Below, piece by piece: positions 16,416-27,659 of a stretch of 64,000 nt of DNA. The notes beneath the pieces are model-generated. The model had not been told where the DNA came from. It saw only the letters and a list, made by a program, of their open reading frames with translations, and did not search any database. The stretch's first letter is position 1. Each line of letters begins with the position of its first letter. The stretch is taken from positions 1 through 64,000 of the forward strand of contig SIAN01000019.1 in NCBI GenBank assembly GCA_009691715.1, read 5' to 3'. The stretch comes from Planctomycetota bacterium. GTDB lineage: Bacteria > Planctomycetota > B15-G4 > SIAN01. Both the position numbers and the translations under genes were made by a program.

Positions 16416-17186
16416 GTGCGAAATGATCCCCTCCCCGCGCTCGAACGCGCGTTGGCCGATGCGTTGGCGATGGTCCGCGAGCTGCACGCGCAGGGCGCCT
16501 TGCCGCCGGTGCTCGAAGCGCTGACGCTGATCGCGCCGCCGCGCGGATTCGTGGCGCAGCCGGAGCTGAAGCCCTTCACCGACCACGCCCGTCCCGACGA
16601 GTGGAGCCGCGAGTCGGTGTGGGATCCGCGGAACGGCACCGTGCAGCTCTACTTCGAGCCGGCCAACGAGTCGCATGCGCCGCGCGCGCCCGAGCGCAGC
16701 CACCAGGGCGATCGCGGAGACCGCAGCAACCAGGGCGATCGCGGCTGGCGCCAGGCGCCGGTTGCGCCGCCGCCGCCCGCGCTGGCGCTGCCGTCAACCG
16801 AGCAGGCGCAGCACGATCTGATCGCGGTCGTGGCGCGCGCGGAGAGCGACTCCGCGTTCAAATTCCTCGCGCTCAAGTACCTGCGCGACCAACTCCTGCC
16901 GCGCCACGTCGCGTGGGGCGTCTTGCAAAGCGAAGGTCAGATCCAGATCAATCGCGCGATCGAGGCCGGCATGCTCGTGACCGGCAAGGTCGAGAACCCG
17001 CGCATGCCGCAGTACCCGGTCACGACCGTCACGCTCAATCGCGAGCATCCCGCCGTGCAGGCGCAGTTGGCGGCGATCGCGGGTGGCGCAGGTGGCAACG
17101 GCACGAACGCCGCCGCCGTCGCCGCAACGCCCACCGCGAGCGACCGCGACGCCGCCGACAGCGCGATCGAGGACGAACCGACCTGA
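16416..17186 (+). CDS. Unrecognised protein with possible C-terminal winged helix
   Basis: A 256-aa cytoplasmic protein of unknown family. The N-terminal 60 residues are helical and Ala/Leu rich. A low-complexity linker follows with short GDRG/NQGDRG repeats and a proline run. The region from about 125 to 215 (FKFLALKYLRDQLLPRHVAW, then GQIQINRAIEAGMLVTGKVE and YPVTTVTLNREHP) reads like a winged-helix or DNA-binding fold. The GTG at 16416 is taken as the start, preceded by GGAGCGG. Its TGA overlaps the ATG of the following PhzF-like gene (TGATG), which indicates translational coupling. Confidence 0.65.
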   Translation: MRNDPLPALERALADALAMVRELHAQGALPPVLEALTLIAPPRGFVAQPELKPFTDHARPDEWSRESVWDPRNGTVQLYFEPANESHAPRAPERSHQGDRGDRSNQGDRGWRQAPVAPPPPALALPSTEQAQHDLIAVVARAESDSAFKFLALKYLRDQLLPRHVAWGVLQSEGQIQINRAIEAGMLVTGKVENPRMPQYPVTTVTLNREHPAVQAQLAAIAGGAGGNGTNAAAVAATPTASDRDAADSAIEDEPT

Positions 17187-18056
17187 TGAGCCGACCGCTG
17201 TTCCTGGTCGACGCTTTCACCAATCGCGCGTTCAGGGGCAATCCCGCCGGTGTCTGCCTGCTCGACGGACCGGCTGACCCGGTCTGGATGCGCCCGGCTT
17301 CGATGCAGTCGATCGCGCTCGAGATGCAGCAGGCCGAGACCGCGTTCCTGCACGGCGAAGGCGGCGCCGGCGATCGATCGCGCTGCGTTGGTTTACGCCG
17401 ATCTGCGAAGTCGACCTCTGCGGCCACGCCACGCTCGCCTCCGCGCATGTGCTGTGGGCGAGCGGCCGCGTCGCTGGCGAAACGACCTTCGCTTCGCCAC
17501 CCGCAGCGGCGAGCTGCAAGCCACCCGGCGGCCGAGCGGCGACGCCACCCATGACGCAACGCCAACGATCGAGCTCGACTTTCCGGCCAAGATCGCGCGC
17601 GCGTCGCCGCCCCCGCCCGAGTTGCTGTTCGCGCTGCGCCTGCCAACCGGCCGCCCGCCGAACTTCATCGGCCGCAACCGCACGGACTGGCTGGTCGAGC
17701 TCCCCGATCCAGATGGCGACGCAATTCTTCGCGCGCTCGCCCCCGACCTCGCCGCCCTCGCGCGCATCGAAGCACGCGGCGTGATCGTGACTGCGCGAGC
17801 GACTGGCGCCACGCCGCCCGACTTCGTCGCTCGCTTCTTCGCCCCCGCCGCCGGCGTCCCCGAAGACCCCGTGACCGGCTCCGCGCACTGCGCCCTCGCG
17901 CCCAACTGGTGCGAGCGACTCGGCCGTCAGGAGCTGATCGGCTACCAGGCCAGCCCGCGCGGCGGCACCGTCGGGGTGGCGCTGCGCGGGGATCGCGTGC
18001 TGCTGCGAGGCCATGCGATCACGGTGGTGAAGGGCGAGATACTCGCACAGGAGTAA
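17186..18056 (+). pseudogene. PhzF-family isomerase gene with two apparent frameshifts
   Basis: PhzF-like proteins are about 260-300 aa isomerase/epimerase-fold proteins. Here the family pattern is complete but split over three frames. Frame one (17186 to about 17383) has FLVDAFTNRAFRGNPAGVCL and the catalytic-Glu region QQAETAFLHG. Frame two (about 17383-17483) has LRWFTPICEVDLCGHATLAS and AHVLWASGRV. Frame three (about 17484-18056) has RFATRSGELQA, the segment NRTDWLVELPD and the C-terminal AGVPEDPVTGSAHCALAP. Each switch needs one extra base, so two single-base deletions explain it. Either the gene is dead or the assembly has errors here. The substrate is unknown; the name phenazine should not be inferred. 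Confidence 0.82.
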
Positions 18057-18080
18057 GCGGCCTTCCGCACCTGGCCGAGA

Positions 18081-20714
<2,634 letters not shown>

Positions 20715-20798
20715 CGTTGGCTGCCTGTGCGGGGGGAAGTGTGCTTGGCGGCGTGCGAGCCGCGGCGGAGCAGGCGCCACGCCGCGCGCGTCGCGCGA

Positions 20799-21209
20799 TC
20801 AGTCGGGGTAGACGAAGGTCACGGGCCGCTCAATCGCCGGGTTCACGCTGAGGTGGACTGGGCAAGTGAGCGCGGCGTGCTCGAGGATCGAGCGCGCCTC
20901 CTTGGGCAGACCGGCGGGCAGTTCGAGGCGGATCGGCAGGCGGCTGATGCGGCGCAGCGGATCGGCCACCATCTGCTTCTCGACGAAGCCGCGCGCCCCT
21001 TCGAGCTTCCAGCCGTTCTTGCGCGCGGTGATCCCCATGATCGAGAGCATGCAGGTCACGAGCGCGGTGGCAAGCAGGTCGGTCGGCGAAAAGCTTTCGC
21101 CCAGACCTTGGTTGTCCTTCGGCGCATCGGTCGCCAGCGTCGCGCCCGAGGGCCCGTGAGTCGCGGTGCAGCGCAGCCCGCCGGTGTAGTCGACCTGGAT
21201 GGAAACCAT
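20799..21209 (-). CDS. OsmC-family peroxidase-like protein
   Basis: A 136-aa OsmC/Ohr-fold protein from the ATG at 21209. The two conserved cysteines of the family are at residues 53 (ALVTCMLSIMG) and 116 (AALTCPVHLSVNP), and SPTDLLATAL is the typical helix start. These proteins reduce hydroperoxides through a reactive Cys pair, with thiol recycling. The dinucleotide-spaced gene order (tex upstream on the same strand) does not indicate a shared role. A longer frame to 21482 overlaps the divergent Nudix gene and is rejected. In this genome, bacillithiol made by the bsh genes could serve as its reductant (inference). Confidence 0.88.
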   Translation of the reverse strand: MVSIQVDYTGGLRCTATHGPSGATLATDAPKDNQGLGESFSPTDLLATALVTCMLSIMGITARKNGWKLEGARGFVEKQMVADPLRRISRLPIRLELPAGLPKEARSILEHAALTCPVHLSVNPAIERPVTFVYPD

Positions 21210-21297
21210 GAGGCGAGGGAGGATAGCGGCACCCTTCGCGCGCGGGAGTGGTGGCGCGTTACCGTTTGCGAACCTTTGTCGGACGGAGCCACCTCGC

Positions 21298-22146
21298 ATG
21301 CCTGAGCGCCGCGCTTTCTCCGTCGCGATCTTCGCTCGACATGCGGGGCGAGTGCTGTTGATCCACCATCGGCGGCTGGCGACGTGGCTGCCCGTGGGCG
21401 GTGAGGTGGAGGCGGGCGAGACACCGCTCGAGGCGGCGCGGCGCGAATTGCGCGAGGAGACCGGGCTCGAAGGCAACTTCACGCGCGTCGGCGGCGTGAC
21501 CGGGACGCCAGCGGGGCTGATCGGCTACGAGGAACATCAGGCCGGCAGCAAGGGCCTGCACATGAACTTCTGCTTCGTCGCAGAGGTCGCGATCGATCGA
21601 ATCGTCGGCGACGACTCGTTCGGTGAACATCGCTGGGTCACGTCGACCGACGGGATCGACTGCCCACCGAACGTGCGCGAGTTGGTGGCGATTGCGCTGC
21701 GCGAGCCGGAAGGTCGCGAGGAAGGCGGGAGCAGGGGCGGAGGCGGCGGCAGCGATCGTGGCGGCGGCAGCGCCCGTGATGGCGACCTGATCCGACTGGC
21801 GCATGCGTGGCTCGCGGCATTCAACGAGCGCGCGCTCGATCGGCTGCTGACGCTCTATGCGGACGACGCGCGCCATTTCAGTCCGAAGCTGCTTGCGCGG
21901 CGACCGGAGACGCGCGGACTCGTCGTCGGGCGCGCTGCCCTCCGCGACTGGTGGGCCGACTGCTTCGAGCGACTGCCCGGCCTGCACTACGCCGAGCGCT
22001 CGATCACCACCGCCGGCAACACCGCGAACGGCCACATCGTCGTCGAGTACGAGCGGACGCTGCCGACCGAACCGACGCTCGCCGTCGCCGAGGCCTATCG
22101 CGTCGAACATGGCCGCATCACTGAGTCGCGCGTCTACCACGGCTGA
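21298..22146 (+). CDS. Nudix hydrolase fused to a SnoaL/NTF2-like domain
   Basis: A 282-aa protein with two domains. Residues 1-140 are a Nudix hydrolase with the box GEVEAGETPLEAARRELREE at about 35-54, followed by TGLEG. They read LPVGGEVEAG before the box and hydrophobic strands around it. A glycine/serine linker near residues 143-162 leads to a SnoaL-like NTF2 fold (LAHAWLAAFNERALDRLLTL, then FSPKLL, WWADCFERLPGLHY and YRVEHGRITESRVYHG). Nudix enzymes cleave nucleoside diphosphate-X bonds; the NTF2 domain may bind a small ligand or mediate dimerisation. GGAG precedes the ATG at 21298 by ten bases. The gene ends before the second palindromic repeat. Confidence 0.85.
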   Translation: MPERRAFSVAIFARHAGRVLLIHHRRLATWLPVGGEVEAGETPLEAARRELREETGLEGNFTRVGGVTGTPAGLIGYEEHQAGSKGLHMNFCFVAEVAIDRIVGDDSFGEHRWVTSTDGIDCPPNVRELVAIALREPEGREEGGSRGGGGGSDRGGGSARDGDLIRLAHAWLAAFNERALDRLLTLYADDARHFSPKLLARRPETRGLVVGRAALRDWWADCFERLPGLHYAERSITTAGNTANGHIVVEYERTLPTEPTLAVAEAYRVEHGRITESRVYHG

Positions 22147-22192
22147 CCGTGCGGTTCCGGCGAACGGCGAGTGCCGGGGACCTGCCGCTCTG

Positions 22193-22241
22193 GTGACGAA
22201 ACCGACGTTCTGTGTCTGGATCAGATTGTCGGTTTCGTCAC
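22193..22241. repeat. 49-bp imperfect palindromic repeat, copy 2
   Basis: Left arm GTGACGAAACCGACGTTCTG, loop TGTCTGGAT and right arm CAGATTGTCGGTTTCGTCAC. The stem is nearly perfect over 20 bp, with one G.U and one T.T position. It differs from the copy at 1052-1100 at three of 49 bases. It again lies between the ends of two convergent genes, and its right end contains the TGA stop (22238-22240) of the VTC-domain gene. Confidence 0.88.
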
Positions 22242-22996
22242 CGGGCGAGGCCGGCGGCTTCGATGGCGCGGCAGTACTTGCTGATCCGCTCGAGCTTCAG
22301 GTCGTGGCGATTCAACGCGGTGCAGAGCCAGCTCGGCAGGATGCGGTCGAACTTCACTTCGAGGATGCACCAGTCGGGCGGTAGGAACCAGCGGCCGCGC
22401 GTCGGATCGCCCTGCAGGCTGAGGTCGTGGACCCGGTACTTCAGGTTGCGGTCGAAGGTGATGCGCAGGTCGCGCCGCCAGGCGTCGAAGAAGGCGGCGC
22501 GGTTGTAGCTGACGATCACGGTCGGGCGCAGCCGTTCGGTCTTCGCCAAGACGTAGACCTCGTCGAGCACGGCGTCGCCCGGCTCGTGGCGACCGGCGCA
22601 GAGGGCGCGGATCGTCGACTCGGCGGCGGCGACCGGCAGCTTCATGCGGCGTTTCGCAACGCCCAGGTTCAGGCGCTGCTTGATCTCGATGAAGGCGTCG
22701 GCGGCGCCTGCGCCGTACGTCCGCACGCGCACCTTGCGGCGGTACTTCTCGCCGTCGAGCTTCTCCCAGTAAGCGGCGAGTTCGGGCGAATCAAGATAGA
22801 GCGAAGTGATCTTGTAGTAGCCGTCGGCACCGGCGTTCTTGTCGCGCTTCACATAGGGCTCGAGGTCGGCGAGCAGCGCGGCGGCCTTCTTCGCGTGCAC
22901 GAGGTACTTGAGTTCGTAGCGGTCGAAGAGGAGCTCCACGCCCGCCGGATCGGGTCCGCTGCGTGCGGCGACCTTCGTCGGCAACGACGCGCTCAT
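22238..22996 (-). CDS. VTC-domain protein (polyphosphate-polymerase-like)
   Basis: A 252-aa protein from the ATG at 22996 with the VTC/CYTH-type tunnel pattern. It has FDRYELKYLV, ITSLYLDSPELAAYWEK, the basic strand KVRVRTYG, FIEIKQRLN, VAKRRMKL, VIVSYNRAAF and the terminal CILEVKFDRILPSWL. In yeast Vtc4 this domain makes inorganic polyphosphate from ATP, and the basic strand residues and metal-binding Glu are kept here. Bacterial VTC proteins next to CotH and DUF4956 genes are of unproven function. Its start overlaps the stop of the CotH gene by four bases (ATGA). It is the last gene of a four-gene operon, closed by the palindromic repeat. Confidence 0.88.
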   Translation of the reverse strand: MSASLPTKVAARSGPDPAGVELLFDRYELKYLVHAKKAAALLADLEPYVKRDKNAGADGYYKITSLYLDSPELAAYWEKLDGEKYRRKVRVRTYGAGAADAFIEIKQRLNLGVAKRRMKLPVAAAESTIRALCAGRHEPGDAVLDEVYVLAKTERLRPTVIVSYNRAAFFDAWRRDLRITFDRNLKYRVHDLSLQGDPTRGRWFLPPDWCILEVKFDRILPSWLCTALNRHDLKLERISKYCRAIEAAGLAR

Positions 22997-25734
22997 GGCG
23001 TCCCCTCCGCCGGCAACGGCAGCACGACGAACCGCCCCGGCTTCAGCTTCTTCGGCAGATCGAACTTCCCTTCGGTCGTGCATTGATCGAGCGTCAGCGT
23101 CGATTGATCGTCGAGCTTCACATCGACCGCGTTCCCGCGCAGCGTGCAGCGCAGCAACTGCCCGAGCCCACCGCCGGGATAGCGCCAATTCTTGTCGTAG
23201 GACGCCACGCCAGTCTTGCAGCCCTCGATCAGCACGTCACGGATCTGTGGATTGGAGCCGTCCTTGATGCCGAGCCCGGTCACGCAATCGCGGAACACCG
23301 AGTCGGTGATCAGTGGGTGCGAGCCCTCGCCGATCGAGACACCTTTGTCGCCTGCACCGATCACCTCGACCCGTTCGAGGCCGATGCGACAGGTCATCAT
23401 GTCGATGCCGTCGTTCAGCGGCTGGTCGACGACAATGTCGCGCGCGATGCCGTCGCAGAGGTCGAAGTCGATGGCGTCGGCGATCGCCCGCTCGACGCGC
23501 ACGCGCTCGAACACCACGTCGTGGCACTTGCCGAGCCGAACCGAGTCGTCGCCGAGGCGATTGTCGGCGAAGCGGCTGTCGCGCACCGTCAGCCGGTCGA
23601 CCAGGTGCGCCGAGAACATCCCCGAGTAGTAGAGGTAGCCGACGGTCGCTTCGGAGCCGCCGACCACGGTCACGTGGTCGATCACGCTGCCGTCGCAACC
23701 GTGTCCTTGCAGCGCGATGACGCCGAATGGGCGCGCGGGATCGAGGCGCTCGAAGCGGACATCGCGCCAGTCGACGCGCGACTGCACCTGGATCGACACT
23801 CCAGGCGCGAGCTTCACCACCGCGCCCGCCGCGATGACGAGCGAGTCGCGCGGCCCGAGCAACAGCGACTCGCGCACTAGGACGCTGCCGGACCATTCGA
23901 CGACGCGCGCTGCCGGCGCCGCAGCGCGACGCCACGGGTGGACGCTGTCGGTGGCGCGGTAGCCGGCCGGTGGCCCTTCCTTCACCGTGACCGCCCCGCT
24001 GCCGACGGTCCGCTCGCAATCAAGGCCGAGCACGCGCGGCGGCGTCCCGCCTGGCGCGCCCAGCACAAAACGACTTTCGAGCGCGGCAAGGCGGGTGAAC
24101 TCGCGGTGCTGGGAGAAGGTGTCCTGCCCTTCGGAGGGCCGATCGCGATACGCCGCGGTGAAGTCGCGGCCGACCGCCAGCAACGCCGACGGATCGTCGA
24201 CGACAAGACGACGGCCCTCGACGCGCGTCGCAACCTTGCGATCGCCCACGGACCAGCGTCCGTCGAAGTCGCGATCCTCGAACAGCTCGAGCGAGCCGAC
24301 CACCGTCTCGCCGACCGCTGTCTCCCCAACCGCCGCCTCGAGGTGCAGCGCGGTCAGCCGCAGCGATGCGACCGCGGTCGCGCTCAACCGCAGCGCGAGC
24401 TCCTCGCCGCGCGGCGCTTCCTGCTCGAACGCGACCTCGGCGACCGCATGCTGCATCTGCACCGTGTGGTGGCGTTCTTCGAGTTTGTTCCGCAGGCCAC
24501 GGAACGCGACGCTGAGCCAGCGATCAATTGGCATGCCGGCCGAAATCAGCGCCGCCTCCGCTCGATCGAGTACCGCAAGTTGACGCGCCGGCGCGTCGCT
24601 GGCAACGAAGTCGCTGCCGACGATCGCGGCTACCCGATCGAGGAACCGCGGATCCTGCGCCAACCGCAGGAACAGGCGATTCGCCGTCGACTCGACGCCC
24701 TGACCCGGCGGCATGTTGAGCAGCGGATTCCAGAGGTAGCCGGAGAGCTTTCCCGCCAGCAGATCGAGGCCGATCTTCTGGTTGTGCGCGAGGTCGACGT
24801 GCTGGTCGCCGAGATAGCACAGCACCGCGTAGTAGCGCGCGAAGCTCGGGTCGAGGATCGCGTCGAGTCGGTCGAAGCCGGCCGGCGACGGATCGTGCGC
24901 CGCGTCGAGCAGCTCGGAAAGCCACGGCCGCCAGGAGACGTCGTACTTGTTCCAGCGGTCGTGCTTCTCCCACAGATAGGGATTCCACGACAGCTCCCAT
25001 GCCGAGTTCGCCGGCACGTCGGGCACGAACAGCTCGCCGTAGAACAGGTCGCCCGGCATCTCGCCAACGCGGCGCACGAACGACTCGTCGACCTGCTCTT
25101 CGAGCAGATAAAGCCCTTCGTCCTTCAGGTTGACGTAGAGGCGCACCATGCGAGTCAGCGGCGCCGGCAGCCCGGTCTCGCGCGCCAACTCGAACGTGAC
25201 CAGGCTCGCCAAGCGGTCTTCCAACGGCGTCAGGTTGAGCATCCGCTGGTCGTGCACGAATTCGCGCTTCTTCGTCCGCAGCTTCCACGCCTTGCGCGCG
25301 AAGAAGTAGTTGTCCATGCGCTGGCCGCGCCAGTTGGCGTCGACTTCGTAAGTCTCGTCGTCATTGACGGTCAGCAGCGCCTTCTGCCGCGAGCGAGCCG
25401 ACTCCGGCATGTCGGCTTCGAGCGCGTCGAGAGCTGTGCCATCGATCCGAAGGTCGAACACGTCCACGGCGGGCGCTGCCGCGGGCGCGTCGGCCTTCCG
25501 CGGAGACAGCGGCTGGAACCGCCGTTCGCGCGTGTCGAAGGTGTTGCGCACCACCGACTGGATCATCGTGCGCAGCGTGCCGACGCGCAGGTCGCGCACG
25601 CGCTCGCCGTGGAAGTTGCGGATCTCCGCGTTCCAAAAGCTCGCGAGCGCGGCGCACCAGAGGTAGATCGCGACTGCCAGGAACGGCAGCGTGAGGATCA
25701 CGACATCGCGCAGGATGTTCGGTTGGCGGCGCAT
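22993..25734 (-). CDS. Membrane-anchored CotH-like kinase with C-terminal beta-helix
   Basis: A 913-aa protein with an N-terminal membrane anchor (ILTLPFLAVAIYLWCAALAS, about residues 13-32). Residues about 110-400 match the CotH spore-coat kinase family: VDANWRGQRMDNYFFARKAW, LNLTPLEDRLASLVTFELAR, VNLKDEGLYLLEEQVDESFV and CYLGDQHVDLAHNQKI. The usual WDxD metal site seems replaced by LWNPLLNMP, so activity is uncertain. The last 300 residues form a right-handed parallel beta-helix (repeated VxxxGVSIGEGSHPLI / DSVFRDC / DVLIEGC turns), as in carbohydrate-active enzymes. The product is probably exposed at the cell surface or periplasm. It is separated by one base from the upstream gene and overlaps the VTC gene. 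Confidence 0.85.
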   Translation of the reverse strand: MRRQPNILRDVVILTLPFLAVAIYLWCAALASFWNAEIRNFHGERVRDLRVGTLRTMIQSVVRNTFDTRERRFQPLSPRKADAPAAAPAVDVFDLRIDGTALDALEADMPESARSRQKALLTVNDDETYEVDANWRGQRMDNYFFARKAWKLRTKKREFVHDQRMLNLTPLEDRLASLVTFELARETGLPAPLTRMVRLYVNLKDEGLYLLEEQVDESFVRRVGEMPGDLFYGELFVPDVPANSAWELSWNPYLWEKHDRWNKYDVSWRPWLSELLDAAHDPSPAGFDRLDAILDPSFARYYAVLCYLGDQHVDLAHNQKIGLDLLAGKLSGYLWNPLLNMPPGQGVESTANRLFLRLAQDPRFLDRVAAIVGSDFVASDAPARQLAVLDRAEAALISAGMPIDRWLSVAFRGLRNKLEERHHTVQMQHAVAEVAFEQEAPRGEELALRLSATAVASLRLTALHLEAAVGETAVGETVVGSLELFEDRDFDGRWSVGDRKVATRVEGRRLVVDDPSALLAVGRDFTAAYRDRPSEGQDTFSQHREFTRLAALESRFVLGAPGGTPPRVLGLDCERTVGSGAVTVKEGPPAGYRATDSVHPWRRAAAPAARVVEWSGSVLVRESLLLGPRDSLVIAAGAVVKLAPGVSIQVQSRVDWRDVRFERLDPARPFGVIALQGHGCDGSVIDHVTVVGGSEATVGYLYYSGMFSAHLVDRLTVRDSRFADNRLGDDSVRLGKCHDVVFERVRVERAIADAIDFDLCDGIARDIVVDQPLNDGIDMMTCRIGLERVEVIGAGDKGVSIGEGSHPLITDSVFRDCVTGLGIKDGSNPQIRDVLIEGCKTGVASYDKNWRYPGGGLGQLLRCTLRGNAVDVKLDDQSTLTLDQCTTEGKFDLPKKLKPGRFVVLPLPAEGTP

Positions 25735-25735
25735 G

Positions 25736-26836
25736 TCAGCCGCCGTCCGTGAGCGCTGGCGCGAGGTTGTCGCGCGCCTTCTTGATCACGCGCTTCGACT
25801 TCGACGACAGCTCCGGCGCAGGGATGCGACAGGTCAGCGTCACTCGCTTCACTTCGTCGCCCGGCACGCCGGTGAAGAGCTCGGCGTAGGCGGCGACGCC
25901 TGATCCGTCGCGGTGCATCGTCGCCACCGACGGCGTCCGCGTCTCGAGCGATCCGTCGCGTCGCTCGAGCTCGAAGCCCGTGACCTCGAAACCGGCCCAC
26001 GCGTGCTCGAGACGCAGCTGGACCACGAGCTCATCGCGCCAATTCCACGGCTCGAACATCGCCGCCGGATAGTCGAAACGGACCGCCGCGCCGCGCGCGA
26101 CGCCCCACAACGCCCGGTGGCGGAAGAAGCGGCCGTGCTCGACCGGGATGCCGACGGCGCCCAGCACGCGCTGTTCCAGATCGCGCCGCGGGATGCCAGC
26201 CTTCAGCAGCGCCTTCGGTGCGCCGCGGATCTGCGCCCGGTCCCACTCGTCGGCGGCCCAGGCGACTTCCGCGAACGCGTTGATCTCTCCGAGGCACGCC
26301 AGGTAGTCGTCGAGCACGCCCGCGTGCGTGAGCGTCAGCTCGAAAGCGCGACGCAACGCATCGCCGCCTGCACGGAAATCGCCGTCCGCTTCGAACGCAC
26401 GTCCCTCCGCCCACCAAAGCTGATAGTCGAGCGGCAGTCGTTCAATCAGCGGCGCCACCGCTTCGGCGCCCTTGTTGCCGCGTCCGAGCTCGATCCATGT
26501 GTCCGCCAGCAGCACCCCTGCGCGGCTGACCGCGTGCGTCCACAATTGCGTCGGTTGCACGTCGCGATGTTCTGCGAGGAACCGCTCGAGCCTCGCGCGC
26601 GCGGCATCGAGCTCGCCCGCCTCGAGCTCGCGCTGCGCCGCCTCCGGCTCCGCGAACGTCCGCTCGTGGAACCAGGAACGCGCGGCCATCGTGATGCCAA
26701 GGTCGACGTCGTCGGGCACCCACGCGACGTAGGCCCACAGCCCGCCACCCATCACGACGACGAACAACAGCCAGAGCGCCGCCAGCCATCGCCGGTGGCG
26801 GTACGCGAACCGACGCAGGCGACTGATCGCCGCCAC
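25736..26836 (-). CDS. Single-pass membrane protein with TPR-like helices
   Basis: A 366-aa protein with a basic N-terminus and one transmembrane helix (LAALWLLFVVVMGGGLWAYV, about residues 18-38). The next 200 residues are paired amphipathic helices with tetratricopeptide character (AQRELEAGELDAARARLERF, then EGRAFEADGDFRAGGDALRR). The C-terminal 110 residues are beta-rich, including a stretch that reads like an Ig or jelly-roll fold (DELVVQLRLEHAWAGFEVTG). No enzyme motif is seen. It lies between the DUF4956 and CotH genes, 20 bases and one base away respectively, so it is very likely an accessory part of that system. Confidence 0.75.
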   Translation of the reverse strand: MAAISRLRRFAYRHRRWLAALWLLFVVVMGGGLWAYVAWVPDDVDLGITMAARSWFHERTFAEPEAAQRELEAGELDAARARLERFLAEHRDVQPTQLWTHAVSRAGVLLADTWIELGRGNKGAEAVAPLIERLPLDYQLWWAEGRAFEADGDFRAGGDALRRAFELTLTHAGVLDDYLACLGEINAFAEVAWAADEWDRAQIRGAPKALLKAGIPRRDLEQRVLGAVGIPVEHGRFFRHRALWGVARGAAVRFDYPAAMFEPWNWRDELVVQLRLEHAWAGFEVTGFELERRDGSLETRTPSVATMHRDGSGVAAYAELFTGVPGDEVKRVTLTCRIPAPELSSKSKRVIKKARDNLAPALTDGG

Positions 26837-26856
26837 GGTGTCGCCTCAGCGCCCGA

Positions 26857-27573
26857 TCACAACTGGATCTGCGAGTGGCCGAGCACGAGCTGCGCGCGGA
26901 CGGAACCGTCCACCTTGCGCAGTTCCGCCAGCAACGCCTGCTCGGCGCCCGCCTTGCGCGGCACGATCGACCAGACCACCTCGACGTTGCCGGAGCCGTC
27001 GCTGTCGACGGAGAGCAGGTCGGAGGCCTGCAGATGGGCGTAGAACGCCTCATTGAACGCGTTCTGATAGTCGACCTTCTCGGCGACCAGCAACTTCAGC
27101 AGCACCTCGGCGTTCGGGCGCGCACCGACGTTGAAGCGCACGAGCCCGTAGATGATCGCACAGGCGAGCAGCGTGAAGACCAGCGCGACGGCGCCGAAGC
27201 CGGTGCCGCACGCCATGCCGATCGCCGTCGTCAGGAAAAAGAACGCGACGTCGCGACTCTCCTTGACGGCGTTGCGGAAGCGGATGATGGAGAGCGCGCC
27301 GACCAGGCTGAATGCGCGTGCGATGTTGGTGCCGATGATCCGCATCATCAGCGCCACGCAGATCGCCATGATGATCATGGTGTGGACGGTCGTCTGCGAA
27401 TACGACGGGCCGGCGTGGGTGATCTTGTAGACGTAGCCGACCAGCAGGGAGAGCACGAGCGCCCAGCCGACCGAGCGGAGCACATCGAGCACCGGCAGGG
27501 AATCGACGCCGCCGCTGGTCCCGAAGATCTGCTGGAAGAGGTCGGTGACCTGCTGCGGGAGATCGGTTGGCAC
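26857..27573 (-). CDS. DUF4956 integral membrane protein
   Basis: A 238-aa protein of the DUF4956 type. A short soluble N-terminus is followed by membrane segments at about residues 32-50 (SVGWALVLSLLVGYVYKI), 65-85 (TMIIMAICVALMMRIIG), 90-105 and 112-145 (AIGMACGTGFGAVALVFTLL). The family signature SLVGALSIIRFRNAVKESRD is intact. The cytoplasmic C-terminus resembles a small ferredoxin-like fold. The GTG at 27573 follows AAGGAG at 27584-27589. It is the first gene of the operon with TPR-like, CotH and VTC genes; the DUF4956-VTC-CotH grouping recurs in other bacteria, but its biochemical role is not established. Confidence 0.85.
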   Translation of the reverse strand: MPTDLPQQVTDLFQQIFGTSGGVDSLPVLDVLRSVGWALVLSLLVGYVYKITHAGPSYSQTTVHTMIIMAICVALMMRIIGTNIARAFSLVGALSIIRFRNAVKESRDVAFFFLTTAIGMACGTGFGAVALVFTLLACAIIYGLVRFNVGARPNAEVLLKLLVAEKVDYQNAFNEAFYAHLQASDLLSVDSDGSGNVEVVWSIVPRKAGAEQALLAELRKVDGSVRAQLVLGHSQIQL

Positions 27574-27659
27574 GGGAGACGTGCTCCTTCGCGAACGTGG
27601 GATCGGATCCCGGCCACTTCGGCCGGATGGTAACCGGGTGTTGAGAGGGAGACCGAACC

